Assembly: GCF_000166195.2 (NCBI RefSeq)
Contig: NZ_CM001403.1
Span: 7,242,877 to 7,306,876 of the forward strand
DNA length: 64,000 bases
Source of the DNA: Mucilaginibacter paludis DSM 18603
GTDB lineage: Bacteria > Bacteroidota > Bacteroidia > Sphingobacteriales > Sphingobacteriaceae
Reading direction: 5' to 3'
Shown here: positions 9,101 through 15,740 of the stretch, piece by piece
Layout of the letters: the number at the start of each line of letters is the position of its first letter
Position numbering within the stretch: position 1 is the stretch's first letter
Program-made: the position numbers and the translations under genes
Notes under the pieces: generated by a model
Seen by the model: only the letters and a program-made list of their open reading frames with translations
Databases searched by the model: none
What the model was told of the DNA's origin: nothing

Positions 9101-9807
9101 TACAGAAGATACACGATGAGGCAACCGTAGCGCTGTTAAAACAAAAGGATGATTTTATGAGTATTGCCAGCCATGAGCTTAAAACTCCGATAACCACCTT
9201 GAAAGCCTCGTTGCAGTTACTGGATAAGATGAAGGATAACCCTTCGCCTAAAATGCTGCCTGTACTTATTGATGCGGCCAATAAAAGTATGGATAAAGTA
9301 AATAACCTGATTATGGACCTGCTTAATGTGAGCAAGTTAAACCAGGGGCAGCTCCATTTAAATAAAACCAAATTTGTTATAGCAACCCTGGTAGATGAAT
9401 GTTGCCAGCATGTGCGGGCAGAAGGCCTTTATAAAGTGATGACAGCAGGCGACAGAACGCTCGAAGTGTTTGCCGATGAAGATCGTATTGAACAGATATT
9501 GATCAACTTTGTAAATAACGCCATCAAATATGCACCGGATTCCAAAGAAATTGTGATCAGTATTGAGAAGATAAAAAGTGGTGTGAAAGTTTCGGTAACG
9601 GATAAGGGGCCAGGTATTTCGGCCGACATGTTGCCGCACTTATTTGAGCGCTACTACCGGGTGAACAGTTCTGGCAGCCAGTATTCTGGCTTAGGGCTTG
9701 GGCTATATATCAGTTCAGAAATCATCAAAAAGCACGACGGTAAAATCGGTGTGGACAGCGAAATTGGAAAAGGGAGCTCATTTTGGTTCACTTTGCCGTT
9801 AAAGTAG
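6154..9807 (+). CDS. CheB-CheR-PAS-histidine kinase hybrid protein
   Basis: A 1217-residue cytoplasmic signalling protein. Residues 17-200 are a CheB methylesterase domain: Ser25 in GASAGG, His52 in VQHLSP, Asp144 in LLNDGT and the DMPKNAISTGAVDFVLPP end. Residues 215-480 are a CheR methyltransferase domain (STLKRRIIRRM, SAM loop IWIAGCATGEEAYS, ATDISETAI, CRNVLIYM). Residues 647-735 form a long coiled coil rich in EELQ repeats. Two PAS domains follow (about 745-860 and 870-1000), then a HisKA domain with phospho-acceptor His1007 (SHELKTP) and a HATPase (NFVNNAIKY, DKGPGIS, GLGLGLYIS). No receiver domain is present. Such hybrids usually stand outside classical chemotaxis, and no chemotaxis genes are nearby. 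Its 3' end overlaps the converging MFS gene by 20 bases. Confidence 0.95.
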   Translation: MIKTTSPADGTISSIQFPVVGIGASAGGLEAVRQFLQAVPQKSGMAYVFVQHLSPTHESFLPEILQKSAKMPVHQITDNIHLEPDNLYIIPSNKIVTATDGVLKLVPLDDKRHKVKIIDLFFSSLAVIHQSYAVGIVLSGLLNDGTVGLQAIKAYGGITFAQDKATAAFDDMPKNAISTGAVDFVLPPAEIARHLIAINYPFHSNGSSSKPDTDEEIFKQLLTLLKVRRGVDFTFYKTSTLKRRIIRRMALNSIGKPADYLQYLRENKTEQDALYNDMLISVTHFFRDKDSFDLLCTTIFPDLIAHKTENEAIRIWIAGCATGEEAYSIAICLQELMGDKAAAIKIQVFATDISETAIAKARAGIYRPMDLEGLSASRLQQFFTKQQGNYQVAKTIRDMCVFAHHNLLTDPPFSKMDVVSCRNVLIYMEPVLQRKALTTFHYALSENGFLMLGKSESINNSTDLFTTYGSKEKIFSKKGGRGRFMQVASQGSEQNFKDIDKGAQSKTNEKDAFKIADEIILKKYTPAGVLVNESFDVTQFRGKTDTWLTLAAGRASLNLFKMAREGLAFELRNLLHMVKRTNEQACKEKILFQLESRQLYVDIEVIPLTGAATQHFLVLFKNGRTSKPAVPSVDDIDYPEIANDGRDIRIGQLEKELLQARADMLTITEEQEAVYEELQDANQELLSGSEEMQTINEELETSKEELQSTNEEINIVNNELVDRNAQLDSARTYTEGIINTIGDPLIILDKNLKVLKATSGFYAKFKVTEKETEGKYFYELGNQQWDIPALRELLEAILPEKKVVAEYEVAHLFPNIGRKVMRLNARQLEKVNGEQMILLSIDDITDKRKVEDGLAAVEVLFKESKERLKLAVEAAGLGTWDYNPLTGELIWDNRCREMFGLVVADAISYDNFMTLIHPDDREGVQIALAQALKGKKNGEYNQEFRTAETHYKKIKWLSFKGKAYLNAEGVAYRFVGTSLDITVQKIHDEATVALLKQKDDFMSIASHELKTPITTLKASLQLLDKMKDNPSPKMLPVLIDAANKSMDKVNNLIMDLLNVSKLNQGQLHLNKTKFVIATLVDECCQHVRAEGLYKVMTAGDRTLEVFADEDRIEQILINFVNNAIKYAPDSKEIVISIEKIKSGVKVSVTDKGPGISADMLPHLFERYYRVNSSGSQYSGLGLGLYISSEIIKKHDGKIGVDSEIGKGSSFWFTLPLK

Positions 9808-11005
9808 CTGGCCTTCGCCGTATATAAATCATCATAGCCATTAAAGCGCCGCTAATCGCCATAACCATACAGAAAGGGAAGATGTATTGCATACCAAGGT
9901 GAGTGGCTATGGCGCCCACCAGGGGGCCGGTAATACCTAATGACATATCAGTAAATAAGCCGTAGTTACCCAATGCAGAGCCCTGGTTGGCAACAGGCAA
10001 GCGCTTAACAGCTTCAACCCCCAGTGCCGGAAAAACCAATGAAAAACCTAAGCCCGCAATGCCCGATCCGAGTAGTGCTACACCGGGTACGGGAGCTTGC
10101 CAAAGTACAAATAGGCCGGCTGCTTCCAGGCCAAGGCAGGCTATAGCCGTTTTCATGCCGCCGTAGATATCGATATAACGCGAAAATAAAACCCTGCCCA
10201 ACACAAACAGGATGCTGAAAACTGATAGGCTCAATACCGCGCCCTGCCAGTTTAAAAACGAATAATATAGCGTGATAAAGGTTGAGATGGTACCAAAACC
10301 CAAGCCACCCAAAGCAAGGCAGATGCCATATGGCGATACTTTTTTAAGTACCTGTAAATACGATTGTCGCGGCGCGTTGTTGTGGCCACCAAGCGCTACT
10401 TTACTTTTGGCATAAATAAGCCCCAGAGCGCCCAAAAGAACGGTGAGTATAGCGATGCTGCCCATACCGAAAGCATTCTGTAAAATAACACCCAAAGGCG
10501 CCCCAACAGCTAAAGCACCATAACTGGCTACACCGTTAAAGGAGATAGCCTTGCTGGTATACTGGTTGCCAACGGCCAGCAAAGCCCAGTTAATAGGACT
10601 TGCGCCCACGAGCCCTTCTGAAAAACCCGTCATCAGCCGGGTGATGATTAGCAGCCCCAGGCTTAAAGCCGGGTTGCTTTTTAAACCATAAGCCATAAAT
10701 AGCAAAATTCCGCTTAACATAAAGCCGAGCATGCCTAATAAAACAGCAGGTTTGGGCCCTTTTTTATCTACAATATTGCCTGCGTAGCTACGCGATAAAA
10801 AAGTAGTCAGGTATTGTAAGCTAATAACAATGCCGGCTACCATGGTACTATAACCCAGTTGGTGGTGGATGAAAATTGGCAAAACCGCCAGAGGCAAGCC
10901 AATGTTAAAATAACCTATAAATGTAAAAGCTACAAACCCAGCAATGGTTAACCGCACTTTGGATACTGGAATGCTGCTGATCGTATCTGCTTGCATCAAT
11001 TTCAA
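9788..11005 (-). CDS. MFS transporter, YhhS-like
   Basis: A 405-residue major facilitator protein with about 12 membrane segments. The N-terminal half carries NIVDKKGPKPAVLLG, the loop 2-3 motif, and RLMTGFSEG. The opening (FNIGLPLAVLPIFIHHQLGYSTMVAGIVIS) resembles the YhhS/YfcJ group of putative drug or metabolite exporters. Substrate unknown. A -7 box on the minus strand (CAAATTTA at 11022-11029) and an inverted repeat at 11066-11088 precede it. The gene converges on the large sensor kinase and their last 20 bases overlap, so no terminator separates them. Confidence 0.9.
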   Translation of the reverse strand: MKLMQADTISSIPVSKVRLTIAGFVAFTFIGYFNIGLPLAVLPIFIHHQLGYSTMVAGIVISLQYLTTFLSRSYAGNIVDKKGPKPAVLLGMLGFMLSGILLFMAYGLKSNPALSLGLLIITRLMTGFSEGLVGASPINWALLAVGNQYTSKAISFNGVASYGALAVGAPLGVILQNAFGMGSIAILTVLLGALGLIYAKSKVALGGHNNAPRQSYLQVLKKVSPYGICLALGGLGFGTISTFITLYYSFLNWQGAVLSLSVFSILFVLGRVLFSRYIDIYGGMKTAIACLGLEAAGLFVLWQAPVPGVALLGSGIAGLGFSLVFPALGVEAVKRLPVANQGSALGNYGLFTDMSLGITGPLVGAIATHLGMQYIFPFCMVMAISGALMAMMIYIRRRPATLTAK

Positions 11006-11021
11006 ACTATTTATTGTGCTG

Positions 11022-11088
11022 CAAATTTAAGGAGATTGAAAGTTTTTGAGTTAGTTAAATTACTGGATAGTGTATTAATGACACTATC
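11022..11088 (-). promoter_or_regulatory. MFS promoter box and upstream inverted repeat
   Basis: On the minus strand TAAATTTG (11022-11029) matches the -7 consensus, about 16 bases before the MFS start. Upstream is a perfect 8-bp inverted repeat GATAGTGT / ACACTATC with a 7-nt spacer (11066-11088), a candidate regulator site; it lacks the T run of a terminator. Confidence 0.5.
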
Positions 11089-11215
11089 ATTAGATTTATG
11101 ATGATCGTAGATGGAGTCAGACGCAGGATGCTCGTCCGGGTGATAAAGTGGTTGCAGTTTGGTGATTGAGGGGGGCATTAGACCTATAGCGCATTTGCCT
11201 GCTGAAATTTATTTT

Positions 11216-11815
11216 TCACTTTTCTACCAGAGCTTTTAATTTGACAAAGGTATAATACGGAGCCACAGTTGCTGTATAGTTAACCAGCCATGCCGGGATG
11301 GAACCACCCGGATCAACACTTAAGGTATAATCAACCCTGATGCGGTTGCCGGGCAAGCTATTTACCTTATAGGTACCTACGGAGTAAGGCACCCTCACCA
11401 AATTCGGTTTAGCGGGTGTCAAGTTCGGCATACTCTTTACGGTTATAGTAAAGGTGCCCAGGCTATCAGTAGCAACCGCCAATTGAACGGTTGCATCCCG
11501 GTTACTTGCCGGCCAGGGAAGCGCTATTTCCGAATAATAATAAAGTGTATCCTTATTCTTCCGGCTGATCTGGTACGATCTTATGGTTTTATACACCCAG
11601 TTTTTATGATCTTTTACGTTCTGCAATACTTTAACCAGCTTTTCGGCTGGGGCATCAAATTCGCATACCACCCTGATTTCCTTGTATTTTTCGCTGCCCA
11701 GCATCCTGCTATAAACCGCTATACCGTTCTCATCTTTTCTTAAGGTCCATTTTTCCTGGGCATAGCAAATAATCTGTGATATGAGTAAAAGAACCGAAAC
11801 CCCAATTTTTTTCAT
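11216..11815 (-). CDS. Secreted START-domain lipid-binding protein
   Basis: A 199-residue protein with a signal peptide (MKKIGVSVLLLISQIICYAQ) followed by a START/SRPBCC-type domain: WTLRKDENGIAVYSR, VCEFDAPAEKLVKVLQNV, WVYKTIRSYQIS, YYYSEIALPWPASNRDATVQL and the closing VDPGGSIPAWLVNYT. This pattern is typical of bacterial START proteins that hold a hydrophobic ligand in a helix-grip cavity, here in the periplasm. It is divergent from the HMG-CoA reductase operon, with 143 bases between them, so it may serve the same lipid pathway (inference from position only). Confidence 0.85.
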   Translation of the reverse strand: MKKIGVSVLLLISQIICYAQEKWTLRKDENGIAVYSRMLGSEKYKEIRVVCEFDAPAEKLVKVLQNVKDHKNWVYKTIRSYQISRKNKDTLYYYSEIALPWPASNRDATVQLAVATDSLGTFTITVKSMPNLTPAKPNLVRVPYSVGTYKVNSLPGNRIRVDYTLSVDPGGSIPAWLVNYTATVAPYYTFVKLKALVEK

Positions 11816-13039
11816 GCCGATTTTTAATAATTTATGCCCCGATAGGATACCTAAAAATCAACATATAAAACGATAATGCATACCACAGCTGCTAAATTAT
11901 TATTTTCGGTTAAAATAAATTATATATCTTGTACGCTGTAATATAACCAAAATTATAAATGGCATCGTCGAGTGATAAATCCATCAGGGCATTAAAATCC
12001 TTAAATGCTTTAAAAAATGTGGATACCTTGATAGACAATATCAAGAACAAGCCTCTGCCTACAGAAAAAGGCGATAGCCTTCCCGGCGAATTATCCGTTA
12101 CCGGCGAGGGTATCAAAAAGCGGCTTGAATTTTTATCAGGCAAAACAGGATATCAATTTAAATACCTCACAGGCAACGAATCCTTTACCCAATTCCAGCA
12201 TTTAGAAGGTAATATCGAAAATTATATAGGTATGGCTATGGTGCCCACCGGCCTCATAGGCCCGGTAAGGGTTACTGGATCGGCCGCCAACGGCGATTTT
12301 TATGTGCCGCTGTCTACAACCGAAGGCGCGCTTATCGCGTCCTATCACAGGGGAGCAAAAGCTTGTTACCTGGCTGGTGGGGCCACCTCTGTTTGTTTAG
12401 TAGAAGGTGTGCAACGGTCGCCCTTGTTTAAGTTTGCCAATTTAGGCGAGTTGGGTACTTTTTTAATTTGGCTGTTCGGGCAACTGGAGATGTTTAGCCA
12501 AATAACCGAAAAAACCAGCCGGTTTGGCAAGCTAATGGATATGAAGCCCAATATTGAGGGCAATCACCTGATACTCACTTTTGAGTACCACACCGGCGAC
12601 GCGGCAGGGCAAAATATGGTTACCATTTGTACCGACGCGATATGTAAATATATTGTTGAGCATGCACCGGTAAAACCACAATTTTGGTTTATTGAAAGTA
12701 ATTACTCGGGCGATAAAAAAGCTACGGCATTATCTTTTAGCAATGTTCGTGGAAAAAAAGTAACTACCGAGATCATTTTACCACAGCAAATAGTGATCGA
12801 TATATTACGGACAATGCCCCAGGCGATGGCCGATTATTGGCAATCTTCAACCGTGGGTGCCATCCAGAGCGGATCTATCGGGGCGCAGGGGCATTATGCC
12901 AACGGGCTTACGGCTTTGTTTCTGGCAACCGGCCAGGATGTGGCCTGCATTGCCGAAGCTGCCGTAGGCATAACACGCATGGAACTGACCGCCAACGGCG
13001 ACTTGTATGCCAGCGTAACGCTGCCTAACTTAATTGTAG

Positions 13040-13049
13040 GTACTGTGGG
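13040..13049 (+). repeat. Target-site duplication of IS4 copy 2, left
   Basis: GTACTGTGGG, repeated exactly at 14576-14585 on the other side of the element. Ten bases is within the IS4-family range and proves a simple transposition event. Confidence 0.95.
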
Positions 13050-13171
13050 CATAGCCGTCAATTTAAGTAGCTGTACTTATATATTGTTGATTTTCAGTAA
13101 TTTAATTTTTAGGCGCGGTTTGCCCGCATGGGCAAACCTATGTATTTTTACTCTCATATTTTTCGTTTTTT

Positions 13172-13201
13172 AAGGCGGGGAGGTTTAGATGGCCCCGCCT
13201 T
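13172..13201 (+). terminator. Terminator inside the IS end
   Basis: Nine-bp GC-rich stem AAGGCGGGG / CCCCGCCTT followed on the plus strand by TCTTATTTTTG. Its orientation would stop transcripts entering the IS from the HMG-CoA reductase promoter, protecting the antisense transposase gene and probably cutting expression of the operon genes downstream. Confidence 0.7.
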
Positions 13202-13249
13202 TCTTATTTTTGTTTAACTATCTAAATATAGTATTTAAATATCTAATAA

Positions 13250-14509
13250 TCAAATACTTATTACAATTTCTTCTATTTTTAACCTATGTTTTCTGTGCTC
13301 TTTTGAAAGGTGCTTTAAGTTTAATTTCTCCAACAGAGCTAACCACTTTGAGCATATCCCTAAAAGCTGCGCTCGCAATTCTTCTTTCGTAGAAGCGATT
13401 AGTCGATGCACCTTTAAAACACTAATTTGACCTATCTTACCGATAGCCATGCATATTTTCCAACTCAAAACTGCCCAGATCAACTTACTGTATAATATAC
13501 TGGTTATACGATCCGAACTTCCTTTGGGGAACGTGTGTATCTTTAAAAACGACTTCCATGCTTTAAAAACCAATTCTATCTGCCATCGCAGGTGATATAA
13601 CTTTTGGATCAATTCAGCGCTATATTTTTCGCTCACCAGGTTGGTAACAATAAAGTTAAACCCTGCCCGCTCTTTGAATCCCTTACTGGTGGTACTGCCT
13701 TTCTTCTTATTGTACTTTTCAGTATTGGCTATCCGCCTTGCCTTGAGCTCTTCACTTACCGGTTCTATTATTATCCTTACCGGCATTTTATCAGCTCCGA
13801 TATATACCTGTTGATCAAATACGCCGGTTATGCCTTGTAGTTTCGACAACTCTAACTTTTGGTATTGGTCGTCCTTTAATAGGTAAATCGTTGTTTTCGG
13901 ACATAATTTATTAATAAAGAAAGCTTTGACTTTGTTAATATTGTTCATATAACTCAAGTGAGTGTAACCCAGATCTCTCATATATAATACCCCCGGCTGA
14001 ATTGATGCCTTGTCCAGATGACTCTCACCCTGGTCATTTGCGTTGGCCGGAGTTACTTTGATATCGCTTTTACCACTTTTGATTTCAAATTCAAATTGTA
14101 CAGATGCTCCCGCTTTCATCCCACTTCCTTTTGTTCCGGGGAATGTCTCTGCAATAACTTCCGGCAACGCGAAACGGGTGGAATCTTTGATACGGATCTC
14201 CAACCCTTGTGTTTGTTCTTGCGGTAACTCAACTGCTATTAATTGCTCAAAAACGGCTTGTACAAATTTTGTCATATTGCTGTGATGTCTTTGATGCAAT
14301 GCCTGCTTCGAAATATCAAGCCCATCCCTCCGCATTAACTGCATACTCATGCCGTTAAACGATTGATCTCCATCAAATAACGCCATATCCAATAGTTCCT
14401 TGCCTCCCACTTTTCGTTTGCGTTGTATAGCCTCTGTTTTACGGGCCAGGCCATCTAACACCGTTGGTTCAAATAGTTCCGAACTCATTCGCTCGAATAA
14501 TGACTGCAA
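13250..14509 (-). CDS. IS4-family transposase, complete
   Basis: A 419-residue DDE transposase. The IS4 signature Y(2)R(3)E(6)K is exact in YHLRWQIELVFKAWK near the C-terminal third, with acidic residues in KDSTRFALPE and YMRDLGYTHL as the likely other catalytic positions. The C-terminus is basic (RKHRLKIEE). It is identical in protein sequence to copy 1 over the shared 386 residues. The frame is uninterrupted from start to stop and both element ends are present, so the element is probably still active. Confidence 0.96.
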   Translation of the reverse strand: MQSLFERMSSELFEPTVLDGLARKTEAIQRKRKVGGKELLDMALFDGDQSFNGMSMQLMRRDGLDISKQALHQRHHSNMTKFVQAVFEQLIAVELPQEQTQGLEIRIKDSTRFALPEVIAETFPGTKGSGMKAGASVQFEFEIKSGKSDIKVTPANANDQGESHLDKASIQPGVLYMRDLGYTHLSYMNNINKVKAFFINKLCPKTTIYLLKDDQYQKLELSKLQGITGVFDQQVYIGADKMPVRIIIEPVSEELKARRIANTEKYNKKKGSTTSKGFKERAGFNFIVTNLVSEKYSAELIQKLYHLRWQIELVFKAWKSFLKIHTFPKGSSDRITSILYSKLIWAVLSWKICMAIGKIGQISVLKVHRLIASTKEELRAQLLGICSKWLALLEKLNLKHLSKEHRKHRLKIEEIVISI

Positions 14510-14575
14510 TTTTGCAGTTCCGATTCTTGCTCTAAAAAAATTTTATCCCTTTTTTTTCTAAAGTTGACGGCTATG

Positions 14576-14585
14576 GTACTGTGGG
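14576..14585 (+). repeat. Target-site duplication of IS4 copy 2, right
   Basis: GTACTGTGGG, the second copy of the 10-bp repeat at 13040-13049. The reductase frame resumes at 14586. Confidence 0.95.
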
Positions 14586-14768
14586 GGGAGGAACCGGTCT
14601 GCCTACACAAAAAGAATGCCTGGAGCTGATGGATTGTTACGGAACGGACAAATCCAAAAAATTTGCTGAGATCTGCGGAGCGGTAGTACTCGCCGGCGAG
14701 CTTTCTATAGCGGCGGCCCTTTCTGCCGGGCATTTTTCGGCGGCTCATCAAAAATACGGAAGAAAGAA

Positions 14769-15740
14769 ATGAGAAGGGCTGTGGTGGAATCTCCATTCAG
14801 TAAACCCGAAGAAAACAGCGCTTCGTTTTTCCGCAGGTTTTATCTGTATCAAAAGGAAAGATTTCCCTTTCTGGGCCATGGCTTACTGGTGGCTTGCTTC
14901 AGCTTTTCGGCAATAGCTTATTCGCGCATCTGCAGGGGGGCGGCAGGCTTTGTCGGTACAAAAATATTCCTCAGCGGCATCCTGATCACGATAAGTCTTT
15001 TTTTGCTGGTACGTATCTTCGACGAATTTAAAGATGCCGAAGATGATGCCCTGTATCGCGGCGATTTGCCTGTACCGCGTGGCCTGGTGTCACTCCGCGA
15101 GTTGGGTTGGGTTGCAGTGGTGATCTTTGTGATGCAAATCAGCGTTATTCTGTATTGTTATCCTCAAATGCTATGGCTTTATTTATTGGTGATTGCCTAT
15201 TTGCTGTTAATGGGCAAGGAGTTTTTTATCGCCTCCTGGCTAAAAAAGCATCAGTTTTGGTATGTCACTTCACACATGTTCATTATACCATTGGTTGATA
15301 TGTATGCCAGCGGCCTGGACTGGAAGCTGGCGGGTGCTAATCCTGCCAGGGGATTACTCTTTTTCTTCGCGGTATCTTATATGAATGGTATTGTTTTGGA
15401 AATAGGCAGAAAAATCCGTGTTCCGGATATGGAGGCCGAAGGAGTGTTAACCTATTCGGGGCTGCTCGGTGCAAACAAAGCGGTGCTGCTTTGGCTGTGT
15501 GTGCTGGTAGTTACTTTATCATTAAGTATTGCCGCGAGCCTGTTTGCCGGGTATGGCATGATCGCTTTTATTGTTTTGGGCTGCGTGTTTATTTTATGTT
15601 CGATACCCGCTTTTATTTTTTTAAGCTGGAAAACCCCCAAAATGGCCAAAGGTATTGAACTCGCCTCGGCTTTATGGACGATGGCTATGTATTTAACCTT
15701 AGGCGGCGGACCCATGATCTCAAAACTCTTTTTTAAATGA
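14769..15740 (+). CDS. UbiA-like membrane prenyltransferase homologue
   Basis: A 323-residue integral membrane protein with about eight hydrophobic segments. RIFDEFKDAEDDALYRGDLPVPRGLVS matches the first aspartate-rich loop of the UbiA superfamily (the N/DxxxD type with the following arginine/proline segment), and IGRKIRVPDMEAEGVLTYSGLLG resembles the second loop. Such proteins transfer a prenyl or other lipid-pyrophosphate group to an acceptor at the membrane; neither donor nor acceptor is known here. Its ATG overlaps the reductase stop (ATGA) and its stop overlaps the next start (ATGATG). An unusual UbiA relative is likely, since the second Asp motif is divergent. Confidence 0.75.
   Translation: MRRAVVESPFSKPEENSASFFRRFYLYQKERFPFLGHGLLVACFSFSAIAYSRICRGAAGFVGTKIFLSGILITISLFLLVRIFDEFKDAEDDALYRGDLPVPRGLVSLRELGWVAVVIFVMQISVILYCYPQMLWLYLLVIAYLLLMGKEFFIASWLKKHQFWYVTSHMFIIPLVDMYASGLDWKLAGANPARGLLFFFAVSYMNGIVLEIGRKIRVPDMEAEGVLTYSGLLGANKAVLLWLCVLVVTLSLSIAASLFAGYGMIAFIVLGCVFILCSIPAFIFLSWKTPKMAKGIELASALWTMAMYLTLGGGPMISKLFFK

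Larger units (their letters stand above)
13050..14575 (-). mobile_element. IS4-family insertion sequence, complete copy 2 (1526 bp)
   Basis: Complete element with terminal inverted repeats CATAGCCGTCAATTTAAG (13050-13067) and CTAAAGTTGACGGCTATG (14558-14575), matching at 16 of 18 positions when folded. A 10-bp direct repeat flanks it. It encodes one transposase on the minus strand and has a 200-bp non-coding end with two hairpins (13117-13138 and 13172-13201). It interrupts HMG-CoA reductase in antisense orientation. Confidence 0.97.
11959..14772 (+). pseudogene. HMG-CoA reductase (class I-like), split by an IS4 insertion
   Basis: Joining 11959-13049 to 14586-14772 gives an exact 425-residue reading frame. 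It has the reductase landmarks: ENYIGMAMVPTGLIGPV, TTEGALIASYHRGAKA (catalytic Glu), DAAGQNMVT, ESNYSGDKKA (catalytic Lys), ATGQDVACIAEA (catalytic Asp), then NLIVGTVGGGTGLPTQ and the C-terminal GHFSAAHQKYGR with the catalytic His. The family makes mevalonate from HMG-CoA using NADPH. Here the IS enters at GTVG, so the made protein (404 residues, stop at 13173) ends in 41 foreign residues and lacks the histidine helix. The 3' remnant still overlaps the next start (ATGA, 14769-14772). Precise loss of the IS plus one repeat copy would restore the gene. Confidence 0.93.

Noticed and set aside
13117..13138. GGTTTGCCC hairpin in the IS end as a terminator
   Set aside because: No T run follows on either strand; kept only as an internal IS hairpin.
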